Below, one piece after another: positions 57,701-64,000 of a stretch of DNA of 64,000 nt; positions within the stretch are counted from its first letter, which is position 1; each line of letters starts with the position of its first letter. The DNA is taken from positions 1-64,000 of the forward strand of contig NZ_CADCXY010000003.1 in NCBI RefSeq assembly GCF_902806985.1, read 5' to 3'. The translations under genes were made by a program, and so were the position numbers. The notes under the pieces were generated by a model. That model did not search any database. It saw only the letters and a program-made list of their open reading frames with translations, and had not been told where the DNA came from. This DNA comes from Pseudidiomarina piscicola. GTDB taxonomy: Bacteria > Pseudomonadota > Gammaproteobacteria > Enterobacterales > Alteromonadaceae.

Positions 57701-57866
57701 GATTATCGCGGGCTTGTTACCGATTATGCTAACCCAAGGCACGGGTAGTGAAGTCATGCAACGCATTGCCGCACCAATGATCGGCGGCATGATTTTAGCG
57801 CCGCTATTATCGCTGTTGGTATTACCGGCGGTTTACTTGCTCTGGCACCGCCGGCACTTGCGTTAG
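54750..57866 (+). CDS. cusA: Copper/silver efflux RND pump CusA
   Basis: CusA is the proton-driven inner-membrane pump of the Cus system. The 1038-residue product has the 12-helix RND architecture with two large periplasmic loops. The three methionines that bind Cu(I)/Ag(I) in E. coli CusA are present at the same numbers: M573 ([10 protein letters not shown]), M623 ([11 protein letters not shown]) and M672 ([11 protein letters not shown]). This makes monovalent copper or silver the likely substrate, rather than zinc or cobalt. It overlaps cusB, and its stop overlaps the stop of the convergent RND gene by 4 bp. No cusC or cusF lies nearby. Confidence 0.95.
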   Translation: MLTSIIDWSLRNRILVLIGALLAAWFGWRAMSSTPLDAIPDLSDVQVIVKTPYAGQAPQLVEEQVTWPLANLMLAVPGSTQVRGYSFFGDSYLYILFEEGTDIYWARSRVLEYLNQASERLPEGVTPRLGPDASGVGWVFQYALVDRSGERHLGELTSLQDWFLKQELQSVAGVSEVATVGGMVQAYQVVVEPRRLQTYGLTLTQVSDAITAANKEVGGGIVEMAEAEYMVRGTGYIQSLEDLRSLPLPVTSAAGNAITLADVATVRRGPESRRGIAELNGEGEVVGGIIVMRHGENALATIERVRDKLKSLQQGLPDGVEIVPTYDRSNLIHRAVDNLTNKLLEEMAFVALITILFLLHIRSALVAIITLPLAVLMSFIVMRWLGINANIMSLGGIAIAIGALVDAAIVMVENAHKHLEHYRTEHGEEPRGATHWQLIRNATVEVGPALFLSLLIITLSFVPVFSLEAQEGRLFAPLAYTKTFAMAAAALLAITLVPVLMGYFVRGKIISEQRNPLTRALIWLYRPLLHGVLAWPKLTVVVAVIVAVSGYYPLTKMGSEFMPTMQEGDLLYMPTTLPGISPGAVGELLQRTDRLIKQVPEVEQVFGKTGRADTATDPAPLTMLETTIQLKPESEWREGMTVQKIIAELDATVRVPGITNAWVQPIKTRIDMLSTGLKTPLGLKIAGPELAEIQQIGSALEERLSGVPGIASVFAERPASGRYLEIRPRLDEAARYGLSQAAIQQAIKFAIGGAQIAETVEGTERYPITLRYPRALRDHVEQLKQLPIASASGSWVTLEQVADVEVTVGPAMIRSENARPTGWVFIDVDPDVAVGDVIAAAEPLLADYELPPRYSLSWSGQYESMQRVEAKLIQVVPVTLAVILILLYFTFRSFKQAALIMATLPLALTGSLWFIWWLDYNLSIAVMVGMIALAGVAAEFGVVMLLYLNNAWKERQERSKASLYQAIEEGAVLRVRPKAMTVITIIAGLLPIMLTQGTGSEVMQRIAAPMIGGMILAPLLSLLVLPAVYLLWHRRHLR

Positions 57867-60800
57867 TCGTTGCTGTGATGTACGCGCATTACCAGCGCGT
57901 ACATCACTGGTACCACGATCAAGGTCAGTAGGGTCGCAAACCCAAGGCCGAACATGATCACCACTGCCATACTGACAAAGAAGTCATCAAACAACAGCGG
58001 CACCATGCCTAATATCGTGGTGACCGCTGCCATAACGACCGGGCGTACCCGCGACACCGCCGCGTCTTCGAGGGCCACTAAAGCCTCTTTGCCTGCGGCT
58101 AATTCGGCGCGTACTTGCTCTAATAACACCACCCCATTTTTGATCAGCATGCCCGACAGGCTTAAGAAGCCTAACAGAGCCATGAAGCCAAAGGGTTGCC
58201 CGGTGCTGGCAAGGCCTAAGGTGACCCCAATCACACTGAGCGGGACGGTCGTCCAGAGCACAGCCGCTTGACGAATCGAGCTAAACAGCAGCACGGTAAT
58301 AACGAACATCACCACGAAGGCAAAAGGTAACGCTTGAAAGACTGCATCGGTGGCCTTTTTTGACGCTTCGTGCTCACCGCCCCAGGTAAGGTCGTAGCCT
58401 AGGGGCAGGTCGATGGCTTCAATTTCGGGTCGAATGCGAGCAAGGACCATGGCCGCGGTTTCTTCGCCAAAAATATCATGGTCGGCCATAACAGTGAGCG
58501 TACGTTTACGATCGCGCCGCAAAATTAAATTATCTTCCGCGACCAATCGCATATCGCTCACCACCTGCGCTAATGGAATATGTTGCTGCAGGGCTTGGGA
58601 GTAAATCTGTAGTTCCTGCCAATCGGAAATATCACGGCGCTCGGGCAACGGTGCTCGCACGACAATCGGCATTAAATTCGTACTATCGCGAAACACACCG
58701 ACGGTTTGCCCATTGAAGTTACGCTTCAACACACTATTCACATCGGCCTTAGTGATACCAAGTCGGCGTGCCGCGGGTTCATCGAATACCGGTTGCAATA
58801 CCTTGGTGCGCTGCCGCCAGTCGTTGCGAAGGTTACGAATACCTGAGTCTTGCGCCATGATGGTTTCCGCTTGCGCGGCTAATTGGTGCAGCACCAACGG
58901 ATCAGGGCCACTAAAACGCGCCTCTATTTTGGCGGTTTGTGAGGGCCCCATTTCGACCGGCTTCATTTTAAATTCCACATCCGGTTGATGTTGCCTGATA
59001 TAGGCTTCAAGGCCTTCGTGGACACTCGCCAGTGCTTCATTGTTGGCGGCGCGAAGAATCAGTTGGGCGTAGCTTTCGTACGATTTTTCCACCATGTAGG
59101 TGAGGGTAAAGCGCGGCGCGCCACGGCCAATGGTGCTGGCGACGTACTCTAGCTCAGGGTAATTTTGCTGTAGATAATCTTCCAACTCGGTGAGCTGAGT
59201 CGAGGTGGCGCGAATATCCGTTCCTTGTGGGTACCAAACATCGACAAATAGCATCGGCGTGGTTGATGGTGGAAAGAACGACTGCTTAATAGTGGTGAAG
59301 CCACCGACTGCGACCACCAGTAATACCAACATGCCGAGCATTGTGGTTTTGCGCCAATGTAAAAAACGCCGCAAAAGCTTACGGTAGCCACGAAACACCC
59401 AGTGGTGGTAAACGTGATCGTCGTCTTCGGGCTGTTCTTTGGCGCTTTTCGCTCGCGCATCACGACGATAAAGTATGTTACCGAGGAAGGGGGTTAAGGT
59501 AATAGCCGTAAACCAGCTCAAGAACAGTGAAATAAACAACACCCAGAACAGCGAGTTGGCATACTCACCACTGGCATCTTTCGATAGGCCAATAGGGGCA
59601 AAGGCGATGACCGCAACGGCCGTCGCACCAAGTAGTGGCCAGATATTTTGTTGTACGATGACACTCGCTGCTTGCAAGCGCGACAAACCTCGTCGCACAC
59701 CAACCAGCATACCTTCGGCAATTACAATGGCGTTGTCGACCAGCATACCCAAGGCAATAATCAGTGCACCTAGCGACACCCGTTGCAGTTGAATATCCAT
59801 CAGGTACATGAAAATAAAGCTGCCGAGTACAGTAACTAACAGTACGCTGCCAATCAGCACGCCACTGCGCAGGCCCATGGTTAGCAACAATGCCACCACT
59901 ACAATAGCAACGGCTTCGGCGAGGTTCAGCAGAAAGCTCTGCACCGATGTCTCAACTTCAGCGGGCTGGTTATAAATATAATCGACATTGATACCCACCG
60001 GCTGCGCGTACTTAAGTTCAGCAAGTCGTTGTTCGACCTTTTGACCTACTTCGACCACATTCACATCTGAGCCAAAAGAAACCCCTAGCCACAGCGAGCG
60101 TTGACCGTTGAAGCGTACTTTGTGATCAGGTATTTCTTGGTAGTCGCGACGGACGGAAGCGACATCGCGCAATAAAATTCGCTCATCGGCACCCGGGTTA
60201 CTGATCATTAAATTGGCAAGGTCTTCGACCTTTTCAAATTCACCCGTGGTATGCATCCGAATGCGTTGCGTACCACTGATGACACGGCCCGCATCGGCGA
60301 CGGTATTTTGCGTTTGCAGCAAATTGATGACTTGTTGCGGCGGAATACCGACGTTGGCAAGTTTATTCCGTGAGATCTCAACGATGACTTGTTCCTGTTG
60401 TTCACCGTCTACCAAAACCTTACCCACGCCCTCGACCAACACCAGCTCGCGCCTTAGAAAGTCAGTGTAGTCTTTAATGTCTTCATAGCTGTAGCCGTCA
60501 CCTGTGATGGCCAACATGATGCCGTACACGTCGGCAAAATCGTCGCGCACGATAGGTTGCTGTGCACCAGGTGGCAGGCGCCTTGTCACATCGTTGACTT
60601 TACGTCGTAGCTCATCCCAGATCTGGGGCATATCTGCAGCCCGCAAAGTGGTCTTCATATCGACGGTGACTTGGCTCAAGCCGGGTTGTGAAATAGAACT
60701 AATATGATCGATGTTACCGAGCTCTTGAATCGCATTTTCTAGCCGATAGGTGACTTCTTCTTCGACTTGTTGTGCGGTGGCACCTGGGTATGCGGTGATC

Positions 60801-60940
60801 ACCATGGCTTTTTTCAGGGTAAACTCGGGGTCTTCTAGGCGGCCAATGTTAGTAAGCGCCAACACACCGCCAATCATTAATATGACAAGTAACAACCAAC
60901 TGGTGGTACTACGACGAATACTATAACGAGCGATATCCAT
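57863..60940 (-). CDS. RND multidrug-type efflux permease
   Basis: A 1025-residue inner-membrane pump of the HAE/AcrB superfamily. The ATG at 60940 is chosen because it overlaps the adaptor stop (TAATG), has GAGG upstream and begins MDIARYSIRRSTTSWLLL. Typical features are GVGKVLVDGEQQEQVIVEI, SGMLIKNGVVLLEQVRAEL and VRPVVMAAVTTILGMVPLL. In the proton-relay helix the usual DD pair is DN (GMLVDNAIVIAEG), as in some TriC/MexK-like pumps. The substrate cannot be told from sequence. Cotranscribed with the adaptor and probably controlled by the divergent LysR gene. Confidence 0.92.
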   Translation of the reverse strand: MDIARYSIRRSTTSWLLLVILMIGGVLALTNIGRLEDPEFTLKKAMVITAYPGATAQQVEEEVTYRLENAIQELGNIDHISSISQPGLSQVTVDMKTTLRAADMPQIWDELRRKVNDVTRRLPPGAQQPIVRDDFADVYGIMLAITGDGYSYEDIKDYTDFLRRELVLVEGVGKVLVDGEQQEQVIVEISRNKLANVGIPPQQVINLLQTQNTVADAGRVISGTQRIRMHTTGEFEKVEDLANLMISNPGADERILLRDVASVRRDYQEIPDHKVRFNGQRSLWLGVSFGSDVNVVEVGQKVEQRLAELKYAQPVGINVDYIYNQPAEVETSVQSFLLNLAEAVAIVVVALLLTMGLRSGVLIGSVLLVTVLGSFIFMYLMDIQLQRVSLGALIIALGMLVDNAIVIAEGMLVGVRRGLSRLQAASVIVQQNIWPLLGATAVAVIAFAPIGLSKDASGEYANSLFWVLFISLFLSWFTAITLTPFLGNILYRRDARAKSAKEQPEDDDHVYHHWVFRGYRKLLRRFLHWRKTTMLGMLVLLVVAVGGFTTIKQSFFPPSTTPMLFVDVWYPQGTDIRATSTQLTELEDYLQQNYPELEYVASTIGRGAPRFTLTYMVEKSYESYAQLILRAANNEALASVHEGLEAYIRQHQPDVEFKMKPVEMGPSQTAKIEARFSGPDPLVLHQLAAQAETIMAQDSGIRNLRNDWRQRTKVLQPVFDEPAARRLGITKADVNSVLKRNFNGQTVGVFRDSTNLMPIVVRAPLPERRDISDWQELQIYSQALQQHIPLAQVVSDMRLVAEDNLILRRDRKRTLTVMADHDIFGEETAAMVLARIRPEIEAIDLPLGYDLTWGGEHEASKKATDAVFQALPFAFVVMFVITVLLFSSIRQAAVLWTTVPLSVIGVTLGLASTGQPFGFMALLGFLSLSGMLIKNGVVLLEQVRAELAAGKEALVALEDAAVSRVRPVVMAAVTTILGMVPLLFDDFFVSMAVVIMFGLGFATLLTLIVVPVMYALVMRVHHSND

Positions 60941-62076
60941 TACAGACCTCGCTCTTTCGTCCATGGGCGTACGGTTTGACCGTCGTGTAACGAATGCACG
61001 CCGGCAACGACAATTTGCTCACCATTAGCTAAGCCTGACGTGATTTCGATACTGCTATCAGTGACACGGCCTACGGTTATTTCGCGTTGGCTTACCGTAC
61101 CTTGGTTTACCGTACCTCGGCTACCAGTACTTTGGCTACCAGTGCCGTTTGGCTCTGGCGTAAAGACCCACACGCGGTGTGCGTCGGTAACGGCGGTGGT
61201 TGTTTCGGAGAACACCGCCGCGGTTGGAATCAATACGCCTGCAGCAGGCCCAGTTGACACGGCTAAGGTGTCGACACGGACGGTTGCCGACATGCCCGGA
61301 AGCACATTAAATTGCTTGGGCGTGGGCATGGTAAACACGACTTTGTAGGTGTTGGTTGCCGGGTCTGCGGTGGTATCCCATTCTTTTAACTTGGCGCGAA
61401 AGCTTTGTTCAGGAGCTGAGGCGAAGATAACTTCCGGCTGGTAGTCGAGCTGGCGCTGTACCCGGGCAAACAGCTGCTCCGGCACACGGATACTGATATC
61501 TATGGCATCGTCCATCTGCAAGGTGGCAATGGGGCGTTGCGGTTGCACTGTTTCAAAGGCTTCAACAAATTTATGGGCAACAGTGCCAGCAAAAGGCGCG
61601 CGTAGCTCGGTGTAACGCAAGTTGGCCTTCGCGGTTTCTAAATTTGCCCGCGCGACGTCTAAATTGGCCTTCGTTTCATCAAACTGTTGTTGCGAAATAA
61701 CGCCTTGCTCGACCAAGCTTTCGGTTCGTTCGAATTGCGCTTGGGCGAGTTCGTAGCGCGCTTGTGCTTGATCCAGCACCAACTGATAGTCGGTCGGATC
61801 TAATTTAGCGATCAGTTCACCTTGCTCGACAGCGGTGCCCGGTTTAATGGGAAAGGCACTGATCTCGCCGCCAACCCGAAATGCCAGTTGTGCCACCTGC
61901 GCCGCTTCAATGACAGCGGGAAATTGTCGATAGCGTTGTGTCGCCAGACTGCCCACCGTATGTAGCTTAACTGGCTGAACTGCGGTGTGCGCCGTGGTTC
62001 GCTGGGCAGGTGCGCTATCGCATCCCGTTAGCAGTACTATCAAACATGCGAGCCCTAAAGTTTGCCACTTAAACAT
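60940..62076 (-). CDS. RND efflux periplasmic adaptor lipoprotein
   Basis: A membrane-fusion protein of 378 residues. The signal peptide ends in a lipobox (LLTGC near residue 19), so it is probably anchored in the inner membrane. The barrel-sandwich motif GGEISAFPIKPGTAVEQGEL and the helical hairpin (LDQAQARYELAQAQFERTES and ANLDVARANLETAKANLRY) are clear, as is the RAPFAGTVAHKFVE strand. A Gly/Ser/Thr/Gln-rich loop near residues 310-330 is encoded by a 15-bp tandem repeat. First gene of the operon. Confidence 0.92.
   Translation of the reverse strand: MFKWQTLGLACLIVLLTGCDSAPAQRTTAHTAVQPVKLHTVGSLATQRYRQFPAVIEAAQVAQLAFRVGGEISAFPIKPGTAVEQGELIAKLDPTDYQLVLDQAQARYELAQAQFERTESLVEQGVISQQQFDETKANLDVARANLETAKANLRYTELRAPFAGTVAHKFVEAFETVQPQRPIATLQMDDAIDISIRVPEQLFARVQRQLDYQPEVIFASAPEQSFRAKLKEWDTTADPATNTYKVVFTMPTPKQFNVLPGMSATVRVDTLAVSTGPAAGVLIPTAAVFSETTTAVTDAHRVWVFTPEPNGTGSQSTGSRGTVNQGTVSQREITVGRVTDSSIEITSGLANGEQIVVAGVHSLHDGQTVRPWTKERGL
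61089..61148 (-). repeat. 15-bp imperfect tandem repeat in the adaptor gene
   Basis: Four 15-bp units of GGCTTACCGTACCTT-type sequence follow each other in frame and encode the GSQSTGSRGTVNQGT-like loop of the adaptor. The loop lies near the C-terminal membrane-proximal domain. Length may vary between strains. Confidence 0.75.
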
Positions 62077-62185
62077 CTCGACCCCTTGAATTGAACAACT
62101 GAAATAGTGTGTAGCCTATTATTGTAAGAGTAAAATATATAAAGTAATACTGAATTAAAATGAAAAACAACATAAGTAAAGCTAA

Positions 62186-62298
62186 TCGTTATTCGTGCGT
62201 GCTGCGCACTTTTCGTACGCTGTGCTGTTCGTACGTGCTCCGCACTGCTCGAGCAGGAAGCAAAGCGACCGTACGAATAACGCGTAACGAACAACGAA
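62186..62298. repeat. Inverted CGTACG-type intergenic repeat between adaptor and LysR genes
   Basis: Left arm CGTTATTCGTGCGTGCTGCG with CGTACGCTGTGCTGTTCGTA, and right arm AAAGCGACCGTACGAATAACG, are partly complementary. The block fills half of the 234-bp divergent region and ends 12 bp before the LysR start. The rest of this region (62077-62185) is AT-rich and should hold the promoters; no LysR box is confidently seen. Confidence 0.85.
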
Positions 62299-62310
62299 TT
62301 TGGCGTTAAT

Positions 62311-63198
62311 ATGAAACTAAATCAGTTGGAAATGCTCGTGCATCTTGCCGAGACAGGTTCCGTACAGGGCGTTGCCGAGCGTATGCACAGGACTCAGGCG
62401 GCGGTGAGCATGGGCTTAAAGCAACTCGAAGAGAACACCGGATTTGAGCTGTTCGATCGTAGTGGCTATCGCTTAACGCTGTCGGCCCGTGGCCGTCAAT
62501 TTTTGCGGCAGGCGCGTGAGGTGATTCGTCAACAGCAACGGCTGCAGTCGCTAGTACAGCAGCTACAGACCGGCGCTGAGCCACAGTTGCGGATTGCCTA
62601 TGACTACACCTGCGCCCCCTCGGCGTTATTTCCGGCCATGCATGAGGTGCAACAGCAGTACCCAGCGACGGAGTTGTTGCTGAGCGGCGATTCGCAACTG
62701 CGGGTGTTGCGCAAAGTAAGTAGCGGCGAAGCTGAATTGGCGCTCTCGCCCTGGTTACCGATATTCCGCCAGCACGGCGATTTCGAGACCATACGCGTGC
62801 GACCGTTCGAACTGTTGGTGGTATGTGCCCCAGCATTACTGGCAGGGCGCAATTTAAAGCAGTTACAGCGGCATGACTTACTTGAGTTGCCTATGCTGAT
62901 CCCACAAAATCAGGACGTCGGAATCGATCTGGACAGTATTATTCGAATGCCAAGTAAACAGCGTATCCGAGTGAATGACTCGATTACGCAGCGTGAGTTA
63001 TTGTTGGCTGGCATGGGCTGGGGCATTATCCCCAGTGATTTAGTCGGGGATGCTCTGCAACGCAAAGCGCTACAACGCATCGACATCCCCGGCTTCATCA
63101 ATAATGTGAACTTAGAGGTGCACTTGGTACGATCGGCTGAACGGATAGCTGGCCCGGCCGAAGAGTTGATCTGGCGCTCGTTCACTGCGACCAGCTGA
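62311..63198 (+). CDS. LysR family transcriptional regulator
   Basis: A 295-residue LysR regulator with an N-terminal winged helix (about 3-62, LAETGSVQGVAERMHRTQAAVSMGLKQLEENTG) and a C-terminal effector-binding domain (about 90-290). The ligand is unknown. It is transcribed divergently from the RND adaptor-permease operon, and such pairs usually mean that the regulator controls that operon. The last 87 bp overlap an opposite-strand open reading frame. Confidence 0.92.
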   Translation: MKLNQLEMLVHLAETGSVQGVAERMHRTQAAVSMGLKQLEENTGFELFDRSGYRLTLSARGRQFLRQAREVIRQQQRLQSLVQQLQTGAEPQLRIAYDYTCAPSALFPAMHEVQQQYPATELLLSGDSQLRVLRKVSSGEAELALSPWLPIFRQHGDFETIRVRPFELLVVCAPALLAGRNLKQLQRHDLLELPMLIPQNQDVGIDLDSIIRMPSKQRIRVNDSITQRELLLAGMGWGIIPSDLVGDALQRKALQRIDIPGFINNVNLEVHLVRSAERIAGPAEELIWRSFTATS

Positions 63199-63498
63199 AG
63201 TGGTTTGCGCGAATTGCGTTAAGCCACTCAGTTGGTTGGCACTCGTTGCCAGTGCTTGCTCTGCATTGCGCACATTTTCGGCACTCACGTTTGCCATGAG
63301 TGATTGCTGCATTAATTGCATTTCGTGCTCGATGCTACCGTTGAAGTTATCCGGTTGATAGGTGTAGCGGTAGACCTGCATCGCCTGCACCTTCGCCGTT
63401 GCCTCTGTTTCAACTTGCGCCGCTGCTGGCGCGCTGATGGCGGCTAAAACAATAACCGCCGATAGTGCTGTTACAGTTTTCAATGTTGCAGTTTTCAT
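63112..63498 (-). CDS. Small secreted protein of unknown function
   Basis: Not recognised. The 128-residue product has a clear signal peptide (MKTATLKTVTALSAVIVLAA, cleavage after PAAA-Q near residue 28). A short helical, Gln- and Ala-rich mature part follows, without cysteines. The last 29 codons run antisense to the end of the LysR gene, which is unusual and may mean that the natural C-terminus was changed by a frameshift or rearrangement. The signal peptide argues that it is a real gene. Confidence 0.6.
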   Translation of the reverse strand: MKTATLKTVTALSAVIVLAAISAPAAAQVETEATAKVQAMQVYRYTYQPDNFNGSIEHEMQLMQQSLMANVSAENVRNAEQALATSANQLSGLTQFAQTTSAGRSERAPDQLFGRASYPFSRSYQVHL

Positions 63499-63611
63499 AA
63501 TAAGGCCCCCCAGTTGGCCTATCTATTAAGATAGAAGCTAGGTGTAAAAGGTTTATTGCTGGCAGGTGTTTTTAAGCAACCAAGTGTAACCAGATGTGAA
63601 TGACAGAGGGC

Positions 63612-63716
63612 CGTTGTTCGTTATTCGCTGTTCGTACGCTCACTTCGTTCGCTGTTGGTAACGACGAAAAACGAGAAACGAACAGCGAGGCAACGCCGAG
63701 CGTACGAATAACGAAT
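63612..63716. repeat. Inverted CGTACG-type intergenic repeat before acnB
   Basis: GTTCGTTATTCGCTGTTCGT on the left and CGAGCGTACGAATAACGAA on the right are largely complementary, with CGTACGCTC and GAGCGTACG as matching cores. The block can fold into a long hairpin. It lies in the 340-bp gap between the small secreted protein and acnB, near the right edge of the accessory segment. Apart from this repeat and a -10 box, nothing else is seen in the gap. Confidence 0.88.
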
Positions 63717-63790
63717 CTGTATTCACCGGATTTATGCTAAAGATTACCTTTTATGCGGTCAGATGAATTTTAATTAGCACCTAAACCCCC

Positions 63791-63796
63791 TATAAT
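63791..63796 (+). promoter_or_regulatory. Candidate -10 box of acnB
   Basis: A perfect TATAAT lies 42 bp before the acnB start. The -35 region 17 bp upstream reads TTTTAA and is weak, so an activator or alternative spacing may be used. Called from the -10 match and position only. Confidence 0.45.
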
Positions 63797-63838
63797 TGCG
63801 CCACATTTTTCACCCGTATAGCAAAGTAGAGGTAATCT

Positions 63839-64000
63839 GTGCTGCAAGACTATCGTAAGCATGTTGAAGAACGCGCTGCTGAAGGCATTCCACCTAAACC
63901 ACTCACCGCAGATCAAGTTGCTGATCTTGTCGAGTTACTGAAAAACCCGCCCGCCGGAGAAGAAGACTTCTTGGTCGAGCTACTAACTGAACGTGTACCT
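63839..64000 (+). CDS. acnB: Aconitate hydratase B (5' part)
   Basis: AcnB interconverts citrate and isocitrate in the TCA cycle and has a [4Fe-4S] cluster. Only the first 54 codons are in the window; the gene continues past the right edge. They match E. coli AcnB closely: LQDYRKHVEERAAEGIPPKP and LVELLKNPPAGEEDFL. The start is a GTG at 63839 with AGAGG about 6 bp upstream. In E. coli acnB follows lpd directly; here 13 kb lie between them. Confidence 0.95.
   Translation, partial: MLQDYRKHVEERAAEGIPPKPLTADQVADLVELLKNPPAGEEDFLVELLTERVP

Overview
The window is a stretch of a gammaproteobacterial chromosome. Gene order and protein sequences point to the Alteromonadales, most likely the Idiomarinaceae (Idiomarina, Pseudidiomarina or Aliidiomarina). 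This rests on the order mraZ-ftsZ-lpxC-dciA-M23-secA-mutT-zapD-coaE-pilDCBA-nadC-ampDE-pdhR-aceEF-lpd, on acidic halophile-like linkers in AceF, and on degenerate intergenic repeats built on CGTACG. The genus is inferred, because no database search was possible.

Layout. 1-5.2 kb: a 7-bp tandem repeat, rplM-rpsI with promoter, leader and terminator, the cytochrome bc1 operon petABC, and sspAB. 5.2-8.6 kb, minus strand: dolP, diaA, yraN and lpoA. 8.7-12.1 kb: rsmI, the RNase P RNA gene rnpB, and a membrane GGDEF-EAL protein whose 3' end overlaps rnpB. 12.2-29.1 kb: the complete division and cell wall (dcw) cluster from mraZ to ftsZ, with a promoter and three MraZ boxes. 29.2-34.8 kb: lpxC, dciA, an M23 peptidase, secA and mutT. 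34.8-41.1 kb, minus strand: zapD, coaE and pilD-pilC-pilB-pilA. The pilA leader carries a cyclic-di-GMP (GEMM-I) riboswitch. 41.1-50.4 kb: nadC, ampDE and the pyruvate dehydrogenase operon pdhR-aceE-aceF-lpd, with a PdhR operator and a strong terminator.

50.4-63.7 kb is an accessory segment lying between lpd and acnB, genes that are neighbours in E. coli. It holds a short encapsulated-ferritin-like protein with no encapsulin beside it, an M13 lipoprotein peptidase, a Cys/His/Met-rich secreted protein followed by a CusB/CusA copper/silver efflux pair, a second RND pump with lipoprotein adaptor, a divergent LysR regulator and a small secreted protein. No outer-membrane channel gene is present for either pump. 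The window ends inside acnB.

How the parts fit together: most of the window is housekeeping (ribosome, respiration, envelope, division, secretion, central carbon). Two parts bear on surface behaviour through cyclic-di-GMP: the GGDEF-EAL protein and the riboswitch in front of the major pilin gene. The most notable observations are that riboswitch, the encapsulin-less EncFtn-like protein, and a family of hairpin-forming intergenic repeats that often sit just upstream of start codons.
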